Assembly: GCA_031290985.1 (NCBI GenBank)
Contig: JARLJW010000084.1
Coordinates: forward strand, 1-64,000
Length of the DNA: 64,000 nt
Direction: 5' to 3'
From: Verrucomicrobiia bacterium
GTDB taxonomy: Bacteria; Verrucomicrobiota; Verrucomicrobiia; Limisphaerales; UBA11358
The notes below the pieces were generated by a model, which did not search any database, was not told the origin of the DNA, and saw nothing but the letters and a program-made list of their open reading frames with translations. Position numbers and translations under genes: made by a program. Positions 1 through 9,812 of the stretch are shown here, in pieces; position 1 is the first letter of the stretch, and each line of letters opens with the position of its first letter.

Positions 1-135
1 CAACGGCTAACCCCGCTTGCCGCCGCCAGGAAAACGTTTCAACCCTCGGACCCGGACGGAAAGGAAAAACCGAAAAACACTTCTAATAAAAAAACAAGAA
101 ATCGCTCCGGTCGCGCTTGACACAACTCATAGCAG

Positions 136-168
136 TGCGCCAGTCCTCTGGCGCTTTTGACCGCGTTC
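136..168. repeat. Dispersed hairpin repeat, copy 1
   Basis: These 33 bp match 3956-3988 at 31 of 33 positions. The core is a hairpin with arms gcgccag and ctggcgc, followed by a shared 'ttttgaccgc' tail. Both copies lie in gene-free DNA. Confidence 0.7.
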
Positions 169-193
169 CGCGATGCAACATCCCCGCATGAAT

Positions 194-218
194 GTTGAAT
201 GTTGAATGTTGAATGTTG
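194..218. repeat. Heptamer tandem repeat (gttgaat)
   Basis: Three head-to-tail units of gttgaat plus a partial fourth. A closely related heptamer (gttgagt) occurs inside ileS at 5985-6017. The units are adjacent without spacers, so this is not a CRISPR. Confidence 0.75.
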
Positions 219-391
219 GACGCTTGCTCAGCCATTCGTCATTAGGATTTCGTCATTCACCCTCCGTTCTCTCCGCGTTCTCCTGTGAAATCGCGGTTTG
301 AATTGCCTCACCGCAGCCCTTTGCGCCCGGCCACCCCGGCTGCCGGGGCGATTTTTTCTCGACAAAATTTTCAGCAGACGCAACATAAATC

Positions 392-1663
392 ATGCAGATG
401 CAAATTCTTGCGAAGGGACTTCGCCTGGGTCAGTTCGCGGTTATTTTGGCCGCCGTTCAACTGTTCGGTGGCTGTGCCACCCCGCCGGCTAATCCGCCTG
501 AATCTCAACCCGGGTTGGTGCGCAAACATATCGACGGCTCGCAACCGATCGCGTTCTACCGGGTGGTCGTTGATGTTGCGCCGGGAACGGAGATTGGCCG
601 GCACTACGGCGGCCTGCTGCACGTTCAGAACGGGACCTACTATTGGAACCATGGGGTCGTGGTGGGCGATCTTGCTTTCAAGCGCGCGGCCACGGAAGAA
701 TTCAAGGACAGCGGATTCACCCTGCTGGGCGGGGACAACCTTGTTTTTGGCGATGATAACTCGGCCAGGGCCCGCTTCCAGCTCGGCGCCACCATCAAGC
801 AGATCACCGCCAATGGCTATGATCAGTTTTGCGGCAATTACTCGGAGGCAACCGTCGAGGTGGAGTGGCAGTTGCGTGACACTTATGCCGACAAGATTGT
901 CCTGACCAACACGACTTCGGGTTACGTCCGCCAGACCACGGCCGTGTCACTTTATGCCGAGGCGTTCCGCAACGCGCTGGCGAAATTGATCGCCACCAGT
1001 CCCCTGACCGACATCATTGCCAAGAATCCCAAAACCGATGTTTCGGCCACAAATTCAGCGGCCCTGATTCCCATCACCAATCCCCAGCCGGCGACCCCCG
1101 TTTCACTGCCGGCGGACATGGACCGGATTCTGCAAGGCGTGGTGGTGATCAAAAGCGGCGCGACTTCTTCCAGCGGTTTCCTGGTCTCGCACGATGGTTA
1201 CCTGCTGACGGCCGCGCACTGCGTCTCCGGGCTGACCGAGGTCATGGTGAAATTGAAATCCGGCATCGAACTGACCGCCAAAGTCGTGCGGACGGATGAC
1301 GCCCAGGACGTGGCCTTGCTCAAATTACCCGGTGATGGCTATCCCGGTCTCACCATGGATTTAAACTCGCCCGCCCCGGTGGGCGATGAGATTTATGTCA
1401 TCGGCGAGCCGAAAGGCGAGGAGTTTTCCGTCACCAAAGGCGTCGTCAGCGGCTACCGCGAACGCGAGGGGGACCAGACGAAATTTATCCAGACGGATGC
1501 CGCCATCAACTTTGGCAACAGCGGCGGCCCCATGCTGATCGCCTCGGGAAAAGTCATCGGCATTGTCGACGGCAAGAAAATCGGTTTCGGCGTGGAAGGC
1601 CTCGGGTACGGCGTTCCGCTGGACGTGGTGGGCCGGCGCCTGGGCATCTCCTGGGTCCAGTAA
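392..1663 (+). CDS. Trypsin-like serine protease lipoprotein (S1C/HtrA-type fold)
   Basis: A 423-residue exported protease. The N-terminus has a hydrophobic stretch ending in a lipobox (LFGGC, Cys about 28), so it is probably a lipoprotein. Residues 40-230 form an unassigned domain. The C-terminal part is a trypsin-like fold with the full triad: His276 in TAAHC, Asp306 in DVALLKL and Ser377 in GNSGGP. No PDZ domain follows, unlike classical DegP/HtrA; the protein ends about 45 residues after the catalytic serine. It stands alone, with repeats upstream and a toxin-antitoxin pair downstream. The family cleaves misfolded or specific envelope proteins; the substrate cannot be told from the sequence. 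Confidence 0.85.
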   Translation: MQMQILAKGLRLGQFAVILAAVQLFGGCATPPANPPESQPGLVRKHIDGSQPIAFYRVVVDVAPGTEIGRHYGGLLHVQNGTYYWNHGVVVGDLAFKRAATEEFKDSGFTLLGGDNLVFGDDNSARARFQLGATIKQITANGYDQFCGNYSEATVEVEWQLRDTYADKIVLTNTTSGYVRQTTAVSLYAEAFRNALAKLIATSPLTDIIAKNPKTDVSATNSAALIPITNPQPATPVSLPADMDRILQGVVVIKSGATSSSGFLVSHDGYLLTAAHCVSGLTEVMVKLKSGIELTAKVVRTDDAQDVALLKLPGDGYPGLTMDLNSPAPVGDEIYVIGEPKGEEFSVTKGVVSGYREREGDQTKFIQTDAAINFGNSGGPMLIASGKVIGIVDGKKIGFGVEGLGYGVPLDVVGRRLGISWVQ

Positions 1664-1744
1664 GATCAGAAACCGGATAAATTCCGGCCTTCGCTCTTTG
1701 AAAAACCCAACGCAGGATGGGGCGGACGGTCAATCGATAATATC

Positions 1745-1807
1745 AAAACGTGCCAAGGCGGTTCCTTCTCCCCGGGGGAGAAGGCCAAGATGAGGGCGAG
1801 TGTTAAA
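1745..1807. repeat. 63-bp dispersed repeat, copy 1 (upstream of the TA pair)
   Basis: This matches 2644-2706 at 61 of 63 positions in the same orientation. The centre is palindromic (ccttctcc, then ccgg, then ggagaagg). The two copies bracket the toxin-antitoxin genes at 1853-2504. Confidence 0.85.
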
Positions 1808-1852
1808 CCGCTTTCTCTTGATTTCAAACTAAATTTAGACTATTTTTAGTCT

Positions 1853-2161
1853 ATGAAGATCGTCCGGCATTCTCGTATTCAAAATCGGAAAGTGAAGCGT
1901 GTCAATTTACAGTCCCAACAATTTTCTCTGAGCAATGCCAAGGCCTATCTGGGGCGTTTGATGGACAAGGCCGGCCGGGGGGAGGCGGTCTACATCGTCA
2001 AAGGCCAGCGCCGGTTCATTTTGCAGCCGGCCCCTGAAATTGATCCCATCCCCCTGCGTCCCGCCGGTTACTTTGCGCAGGCTTACAGCCGGGAAGAAAT
2101 CCGGGAAGAAAACCGTTTGGCCAAGGCTTCGGTGATCCGTGTTCCCCAAGACCTCGAATAA
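1853..2161 (+). CDS. Phd/YefM-like antitoxin
   Basis: A 102-residue protein whose middle (about residues 24-60) matches the Phd/YefM pattern: a Ser-Asn-Ala-Lys start to the DNA-binding part, a helix with YLGRLMDKAGRGE, and a strand VYIVKGQRRFIL. The C-terminal 35 residues are charged, as expected for a toxin-binding tail. The toxin gene begins four bases after its stop codon, so the two are probably co-translated. The family represses its own operon and neutralises the partner toxin. The N-terminal 20 residues are basic and may include a start later than the annotated ATG. Confidence 0.7.
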   Translation: MKIVRHSRIQNRKVKRVNLQSQQFSLSNAKAYLGRLMDKAGRGEAVYIVKGQRRFILQPAPEIDPIPLRPAGYFAQAYSREEIREENRLAKASVIRVPQDLE

Positions 2162-2165
2162 GAGC

Positions 2166-2504
2166 ATGAAACAGTGGGATATTGTCATGTTTCCATTTGG
2201 CAAGGAAAGGCGGCATCCGGCCGTCATCATTTCCAATGATGAAACCTGCCTGAATCCGGACATTGAGGAGGTCAATGCGCTGCTCTGCACTTCTGCCCGC
2301 GTAAATCGCGTGCCGAAAACCACCGAAGAAGTTTTGGATGAGGCCGATGGTCTGGACTGGCAGACGCTGGTGCGCTGCGACAAAATTCATTTGCTGCCCA
2401 AGGCTCGCTTCGCCGACCGAAAAGGAAGCGTCACCAGTGACCGCCGCCATTTGATTGCGCGAAAGATCGTGGAAGTGTTAAGACTTCCGATTCACCGCCG
2501 GTAA
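2166..2504 (+). CDS. MazF/PemK-like toxin
   Basis: A 112-residue protein starting MKQWDIVMFPFG, with HPAVIISND about 20 residues in. That is the usual N-terminal beta-strand pair of the MazF/PemK/CcdB fold (family proteins cut RNA or poison gyrase). I chose the ATG at 2166 because an upstream in-frame start would overlap the antitoxin and adds residues with no family match. The central segment (ARVNRVPKTTEEVLDEADGLDWQTLVRCD) includes the WQT...CD pattern often seen in PemK-type toxins. It pairs with the Phd-like gene immediately upstream; pairing Phd with a MazF-fold toxin is common shuffling. Confidence 0.7.
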   Translation: MKQWDIVMFPFGKERRHPAVIISNDETCLNPDIEEVNALLCTSARVNRVPKTTEEVLDEADGLDWQTLVRCDKIHLLPKARFADRKGSVTSDRRHLIARKIVEVLRLPIHRR

Positions 2505-2517
2505 TCAGGGCAGGGCA

Positions 2518-2589
2518 TCAGCCCTTAAACCCCTTCACCGCCTCCACACACCGCCCGCAAATCGTTGGAGGTTCCGTGCTCTGCCTTCG
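2518..2589 (-). pseudogene. Remnant of an ileS 3' end
   Basis: Read on the minus strand, this short stretch encodes QSTEPPTICGRCVEAV followed by a few residues and a stop. About 16 of 21 residues match the last 21 residues of the IleRS encoded at 4850-7768, including the final CxxC zinc knuckle. An in-frame stop lies just upstream, so only the tail is left. It looks like the debris of a second, diverged ileS copy or of a recombination event; it lies between the toxin gene and the second 63-bp repeat. Confidence 0.65.
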
Positions 2590-2643
2590 CTTTTACTTCT
2601 AACACCTTGCACGGGATGGGTCATAAGGTCGCTCGAAAACACA

Positions 2644-2706
2644 AAAACGTGCCAAGGCGGTTCCTTCTCCCCGGGGAAGAAGGCCAGGATGAGGGCGAGT
2701 GTTAAA
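2644..2706. repeat. 63-bp dispersed repeat, copy 2 (downstream of the TA pair)
   Basis: Direct repeat of 1745-1807, with two mismatches. With copy 1 it brackets the toxin-antitoxin pair and the ileS remnant. Confidence 0.85.
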
Positions 2707-2803
2707 ACTAACTTTATATCCATTGGAAGCATGACCGCCCCACTCCACGCTGGACAACCCCTCGCCGCAGGCCTAGCGTAAATCCAACACAGTAACGGGC
2801 ACC

Positions 2804-3223
2804 ATGCAAGATTACCTCCAAAAAGGCGACCAAAGATGGCGTTTGGTATGTGCCGTGGCTTGCGCCCTGGCCACCGTCCTGTTTCTTTTCTTTTTTGGCG
2901 TCCTGTGCGTCATGGCCTGGCAAGAGCGCGGCTCTCACCAGGACAGCCTCGGATTTGCCGTTGCCCTCTTCATCATGGGATTGCTCGCCTTTTTCACCTC
3001 CTTCCTGGCCTGGCGGCTCTGGCGGGGCAACTTGTCCACGAATGGAGTCACCACCATGCCGTCGTGGTTCATCCAGTTGTTTGGCTCCTTCCTTCTGGTG
3101 GGGGTGATTTTCGTCGGCTTTACTGGCGGCGGCATCATCTCTCTCATTGAAGGAATTTCAATTGCCCTGGCCATGATTCTGGTCTCCCGGAACATCGCCC
3201 GCCGTAAAAAACCCGGCGCCTGA
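2804..3223 (+). CDS. Small multi-pass membrane protein, function unknown
   Basis: A 139-residue protein with about four hydrophobic segments (roughly residues 14-38, 49-70, 86-107 and 111-128) and a basic C-terminus (ARRKKPGA). I do not recognise a family. The first segment is rich in Phe and Leu. It is followed 22 bases later by a 39-residue single-pass protein and then by another membrane protein; the three may form a small transcription unit, although the spacing to the third is larger. Confidence 0.6.
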   Translation: MQDYLQKGDQRWRLVCAVACALATVLFLFFFGVLCVMAWQERGSHQDSLGFAVALFIMGLLAFFTSFLAWRLWRGNLSTNGVTTMPSWFIQLFGSFLLVGVIFVGFTGGGIISLIEGISIALAMILVSRNIARRKKPGA

Positions 3224-3245
3224 CCGGCCCGATTGGAGCCAACTT

Positions 3246-3365
3246 ATGAAGCAAGCCAGCCCATTGGACGAACCCGGTTCGCAATTGTTCTGGAAAATCA
3301 CGCTCACTGTCTTATTCGCGATCATCGGCGCAATTCTTGCGCTCTATCTCTTCCGTGTAGTGTGA
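3246..3365 (+). CDS. 39-residue single-pass membrane protein
   Basis: A very short gene: MKQASPLDEPGSQLFWK, then one long hydrophobic helix (about residues 18-38) running to the stop. A purine-rich GGAG lies about eight bases before the ATG, and the gene directly follows another membrane protein gene, which supports its reality. The form (short polar N-terminus, one helix, two-residue tail) is that of small membrane-protein regulators, but no function can be assigned. Confidence 0.5.
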   Translation: MKQASPLDEPGSQLFWKITLTVLFAIIGAILALYLFRVV

Positions 3366-3487
3366 GCAAAGATGCCCGCAATCCTTCGCGTCCTTTGCGT
3401 GAGACCCTTTTCAACGCTGGACAACCCCGCTTCACCGGCTTAGCGTAAAACCGGTAAATTATCGGTGTCACTGTGCGCCACTATGAA

Positions 3488-3874
3488 ATGAAACGCATCA
3501 TCATCATCGGCCTGGCTTTGCTTGCCCTGTGCGCGTGGCGTTACAGCTCCCTTTCCCGGCACTATGTTTCGACCCAGGGCGTCATTGTGCGGCTCCATCC
3601 CTACGAGCATCAAAGCTTCGACTATCTCTACGTGGCCTCCGGGGCCTCCTGTTTTGGTACGGCCACCGCTGCCGGATTGGGGCGTGATTTTGCCGGCATC
3701 AAAATCAGGGACCCGTTGACGGTGTTCTACGACACGAAACATCCGGCCGATTCGACCGTGGAACCGCCGGTGCTGCCTGGCATCATGGCCGTTTGGTTCT
3801 TTGTTTTTCTGGGTGCCATCTTTTCAATTGGCGTCATTTCCTGGTTTCAATCCCGCAACCCGGGCCGAAAATGA
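3488..3874 (+). CDS. DUF3592-like membrane protein
   Basis: A 128-residue protein with an N-terminal helix (residues 3-20), a soluble middle and a C-terminal helix (about 97-118). The middle has the pattern I associate with DUF3592: a conserved small strand with a V-x-L start, a Y-x-Y segment, then DPLTVFYDTKHPADS, where the last part is the family's 'V.YDP..P..S' motif. The role of the family is unknown. I chose the ATG at 3488, immediately before the basic MKR that starts the first helix; an upstream GTG adds only five residues. Confidence 0.55.
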   Translation: MKRIIIIGLALLALCAWRYSSLSRHYVSTQGVIVRLHPYEHQSFDYLYVASGASCFGTATAAGLGRDFAGIKIRDPLTVFYDTKHPADSTVEPPVLPGIMAVWFFVFLGAIFSIGVISWFQSRNPGRK

Positions 3875-4180
3875 ACAAACGAGGCAGACCAGCGGGAAAC
3901 TTTCCATTAGGCATCATCGGCCAAGCGCTAACGCCAACGCGCCAGCGTCTTGGACTGCGCCAGCCCTCTGGCGCTTTTGACCGCATTCTGCACAAGCCTG
4001 AAGATCTACGCTTTGCCCGCACCCTCCATGCAACATCCTCCCTTGGATGTTGGCGCTTGGACGCTTGGTGCTTGCTTGGCCATTCGTCATTAGATGGACG
4101 TCAGGCGATCCAAAAGGTTGGAACCCGAAGTTCAGGAGGAACCTAATATTAGAATCTCTCCCCCAGCCATTCGCCCCGCG
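3875..4180. other. Intergenic region with dispersed repeats
   Basis: No gene is visible. The region holds the second copy of the 33-bp hairpin repeat (3956-3988), a 'caacatcc...ggatgtt' segment like that at about 177-220, and the phrase 'cattcgtcattag' (about 4081-4093). Confidence 0.55.
3956..3988. repeat. Dispersed hairpin repeat, copy 2
   Basis: Matches 136-168 at 31 of 33 positions, including the hairpin arms. Confidence 0.7.
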
Positions 4181-4588
4181 CTAGCGATGTGAGTGCATGC
4201 TCTTCACCAGCAAGATGAACCAATGTGGCGCCAGTCCCAGCAACCCCAGGCCCGTAAAAAAACAGAAAGCGGCGAAAATGACATAAATGGCGATCTGAAT
4301 CCAAAAGCCGGTCGGCGAAGCGTGCCGGAAGGTGACGTTTCCGAACCGGCCAGGCAGTTCCCCTTTCGCCACCCCGCGCCAAGTGTAAAACAGCATCATC
4401 ACCGCCGTGCCGATGAACAACGCGGCGAACAAAACCGCCAACCCCGGGGAGCCGATGACCGCCAGCCAGACCATCAATGCCAGCACCGACAGCACGGCCA
4501 AAGCCAGCGCCGCCTGCCATCGACGCTTGCGCCGCAAGGCCTGCTTCCTCGCGCGCATGCTCCACACGTCATCCTCGAAAGCTTTCAT
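4181..4588 (-). CDS. Membrane protein, three hydrophobic segments, function unknown
   Basis: A 135-residue protein. A basic, arginine-rich N-terminus (residues 10-23) precedes two adjacent helices (about 24-45 and 48-67) and a third long hydrophobic stretch (about 96-128). The arrangement suggests an inner-membrane protein with the basic end in the cytoplasm. I recognise no family. It lies alone on the minus strand, downstream of ileS, with 261 bases of repeat-like DNA between them. Confidence 0.6.
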   Translation of the reverse strand: MKAFEDDVWSMRARKQALRRKRRWQAALALAVLSVLALMVWLAVIGSPGLAVLFAALFIGTAVMMLFYTWRGVAKGELPGRFGNVTFRHASPTGFWIQIAIYVIFAAFCFFTGLGLLGLAPHWFILLVKSMHSHR

Positions 4589-4849
4589 GCCGGGTCAAAA
4601 AATATGCTTCGCCCCGGTCATTTTCAAACCATTAACAACGCCTTTGCCTGAGGCTGCCGGGGTGAGCTTGTCTGTGAGAATTATGCCTGTAGTCGTATCA
4701 AGATTCCCTTGGCAAGGGCCGGGGGAGGACGGTCGTTCCACCAACCAGTTTTTTTACCACCAAGCAACCAAGTATCCAGCCTTCGTTACTTGGTTCCTTT
4801 GTTGTTCACCCCGGTTCCCTTCCGTTCCCTCCGCACCCTCCTGTAAAAA

Positions 4850-7768
<2,919 letters not shown>

Positions 7769-7829
7769 CGGTAGCAGCGCGGAAAATCACTGTCAACGAA
7801 GGGGCGGGTGGTTGTTTGTCCGCCCGGCC

Positions 7830-7929
7830 AATCCCAACGGGATTGCGGCCTCCAGCCCAAGGTTGGCGCCCCGCGCCTACCTTGGGTAAACATACAAAAA
7901 TGGAAACAACCTCAACGGGGTTGCGGCCA
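7830..7929. repeat. REP-like repeat, copy 1
   Basis: About 100 bases composed of nested palindromes: 'cccaacggga', then a hairpin with arms cccaaggt and accttggg, then 'caacggggttg'. It is a close relative of 8433-8532 in the same orientation. The two bracket a broken REP-associated transposase gene. Confidence 0.75.
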
Positions 7930-7946
7930 TTTGCGCACGCATTAGA

Positions 7947-8399
7947 TCAATCCCAAACATATTTCTCATCCCATTCCAACTCATGCCGCTTCAATAATGC
8001 CCGCAATTCATCCTGAAACCCGATCTTCCGATGATGCTCCTGACCGGCGATATATTGCTTCACCGGCTCAAGATTGGACTGGCTCACGGAAAAATCCGCA
8101 TAACCACCCTGCCACTCAAAATCCACAAATTCGGCCCCGCGTTCCTTCAACCACAGATTTGAAACGCGTTTCAATTCCTTCACCCATTCCGCCTGCGTGA
8201 CCGTCCGACCGAACCGTACAAGCAAATGTACGTGATCTTCCACGCCACCGATCTGCAACGGTGGACAATCAAGCTGTTTTGAAACACCCCCAAGATAGGC
8301 GTGCAGAGCTTCTCGCGTAGTTTTATCGCGCAGGAATGGCCGTCAATCCTTGGTCGAAAAAACCAGATGAATATACACCGCCGAAAGTGATTGTGGCAT
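7947..8399 (-). pseudogene. REP-associated Y1 transposase, interrupted by a TGA
   Basis: The minus strand encodes a complete IS200/RAYT-type transposase from the ATG at 8399, starting MPQSLSAVYIHLVFSTKD. The next codon (8343-8345) is TGA where the family has Arg; CGA to TGA is one C-to-T change. The remaining 131 codons are open. They carry the HUH motif (DHVHLLV), the catalytic Tyr region (VKQYIAGQEHH) and the C-terminal LLKRHELEWDEKYVWD. The gene lies between two REP-like repeats, as expected for a transposase tied to such palindromes. A shorter product from an internal ATG (8258) would begin just before the HUH motif and lack the first strand, so it is probably inactive. Confidence 0.8.
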
Positions 8400-8432
8400 G
8401 GCGCAAGGATGTCCAAGAGCGGTATCCTTTGC

Positions 8433-8532
8433 CAATCCCAAAGGGATTGCGGCCTCCAGCCCAAGGTTGGTGCGTCAGCACCTACCTTGGGTAAACGCGG
8501 AGAAATGAATACAACCCCAACGGGGTTGTGGC
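8433..8532. repeat. REP-like repeat, copy 2
   Basis: Same structure as 7830-7929: a hairpin with arms cccaaggt and accttggg, then 'ccaacggggttg'. A further small palindrome, 'ccgcaaccgcgttgcggttg', lies at about 8558-8580. Confidence 0.75.
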
Positions 8533-8694
8533 CGTCGGGGCGTCGATGAAAACGTAATGGCCGCAACCGCGTTGCGGTTGAAACTGTTTCGTGGACCAAC
8601 CCTTCCGCCATCGCTCCCACCAAATCCCGCGCCCATCCTGCATCCGGATAACACCCCATGGCCTCCAAAATGATGCCAACCCATCATTCACGGT

Positions 8695-9573
8695 ATGGCT
8701 AGGATAAGTTTTTTAATCGGCGCGATGGCCATCGCGCTCCTCAGCGGTTGCACGACTGTTCCGCAAAATCCCTTGTGCGGCGAAAAATGCGACGTGGCCA
8801 CCATGAAGCAAATTATGGCGCGGCGAGATAAAATCATCCACGTATCGTCGGCGGCAACGGACGGCGGCAAACCCGTCCTCCTGCTCTTGCACGGGGCCAC
8901 GGATGACCCCACCGAAATGATGGACATTGTCCGGGAATGGCGCGGGAAATATGACGTCTATTTGTACGCCTATAATTATCACCGGCGGATTCAAAGCGTC
9001 GCCGCGGATTTCGACAAAGAATTGAAACGGGAAAAAGGTTTTGGCGGCGTCGGCGTGACCGTCGTGGTTTATTCCTATGCCGCGATTGTCTTTCGCGAGG
9101 CGGTGATTCTCGCGGACGACCGGACCTTGTTTTCGAAGGTGTCGCTGATCCAACTGGTTCCGACGGCCGGGGGATCGTATTTTGCGCGCGGCCTGAAAAA
9201 TCCGGTCACAGCCTGGGTGGTGTCGCTGTTCTCCCACCAGACCCGCGCCGTAATTCCCTACGGCGGTTTTGCGGAACGGCTCTGGGCGGGCGCCGGCAAC
9301 CAAAAATTTTATGAGACGATCAATTCTGGGCGGGTGCATTCCATTTTGGTGGAAGGCGACCCGCATTCGCTGGCCGGGATCGCAGACCGGGACGTTCGCG
9401 CGCGCTACGCCAATGGCCTGGGTCCGAATATCGTGGTGATCCGCAAATCCGCCGGTGTCACCCATGATTATTTCCCCACGCAACCGGCCGCGCTGGCGTA
9501 TCTGCGAAACCAGCTCGAACCGCCCGTGGCCACTGCCAGTCACAATCCGCTGCAACTAGTCGCCCGGAAATAA
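8695..9573 (+). CDS. Alpha/beta-hydrolase-like lipoprotein with atypical nucleophile elbow
   Basis: A 292-residue exported protein. The signal ends in a lipobox LLSGC (Cys about 19), so it is probably anchored to a membrane. Residues 60-110 have the start of an alpha/beta-hydrolase fold: VLLLLHGATDDP, which resembles the HG oxyanion loop, then YDVYLYAYNY. The nucleophile strand VVVYSYAA places Ser127 in a Y-S-Y-A context instead of the usual G-x-S-x-G. A late His (GVTHDYF) and an Asp (VEGDPHS) could complete a triad. The family includes lipases and esterases; with the altered elbow, activity is uncertain. It stands alone, convergent with miaA. Confidence 0.6.
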   Translation: MARISFLIGAMAIALLSGCTTVPQNPLCGEKCDVATMKQIMARRDKIIHVSSAATDGGKPVLLLLHGATDDPTEMMDIVREWRGKYDVYLYAYNYHRRIQSVAADFDKELKREKGFGGVGVTVVVYSYAAIVFREAVILADDRTLFSKVSLIQLVPTAGGSYFARGLKNPVTAWVVSLFSHQTRAVIPYGGFAERLWAGAGNQKFYETINSGRVHSILVEGDPHSLAGIADRDVRARYANGLGPNIVVIRKSAGVTHDYFPTQPAALAYLRNQLEPPVATASHNPLQLVARK

Positions 9574-9717
9574 TCACCGGAACATGAACCATCCGCACCA
9601 CCCGTTTCCACCCAAATCATCCGCCCGCCCGACCAACGGACGGCGGCTGTGTCGCAGACCAGCCGCAGCACAATCAAATTGCTGCAGTTGTACAGCCACC
9701 CGTTGCGACCTCCAATA

Positions 9718-9810
9718 AACGCCGAGGCGCGGAGGGCGCAGAGGTGACTGAGTCACGGCCATCATTAATTTCCTCTCGGCGTTTCTCTGCGTCCTCCGCG
9801 CCTCTGCGTT
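9718..9810. repeat. Long stem-loop of 'cgccgaggcgcggagg' type
   Basis: Inverted arms 9718-9743 and 9785-9810 match at 24 of 26 positions, with a 41-base loop. The right arm ends two bases before the miaA stop codon. The element lies between convergent genes and may act as a barrier to transcription in both directions. Related purine-rich phrases are common intergenic repeats in environmental genomes. Confidence 0.7.
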
Positions 9811-9812
9811 TC

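Larger units (their letters stand above)
1..391. other. Intergenic region with dispersed repeats
   Basis: I see no convincing gene here. The first 120 bases show nothing recognisable. From 136 on, the region is built of phrases that recur elsewhere in the window: a small hairpin repeat (136-168), a heptamer tandem repeat (about 187-218), a 'cattcgtcatt' phrase (also near 4080, 37050 and 38260), and a stretch at about 251-305 resembling the sequence just downstream of ileS (about 4815-4870). Confidence 0.6.

Noticed and set aside
187-218. Possible CRISPR-like repeats
   Set aside because: The units are 7 bases and contiguous, without spacers.
285-905. A 206-codon frame overlapping the protease gene
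   Set aside because: It overlaps the trypsin-like gene in another frame, has no recognisable domain and is Arg/Ser-rich.
2714-2938. A minus-strand frame of 74 codons before the membrane protein gene
   Set aside because: No domain and no ribosome-binding site; it overlaps the start of a better gene on the plus strand.
4766-4795. A 9-bp stem (aaccaagta) downstream of ileS as a terminator
   Set aside because: No T tract follows it on the minus strand, so it is not a convincing intrinsic terminator for ileS.
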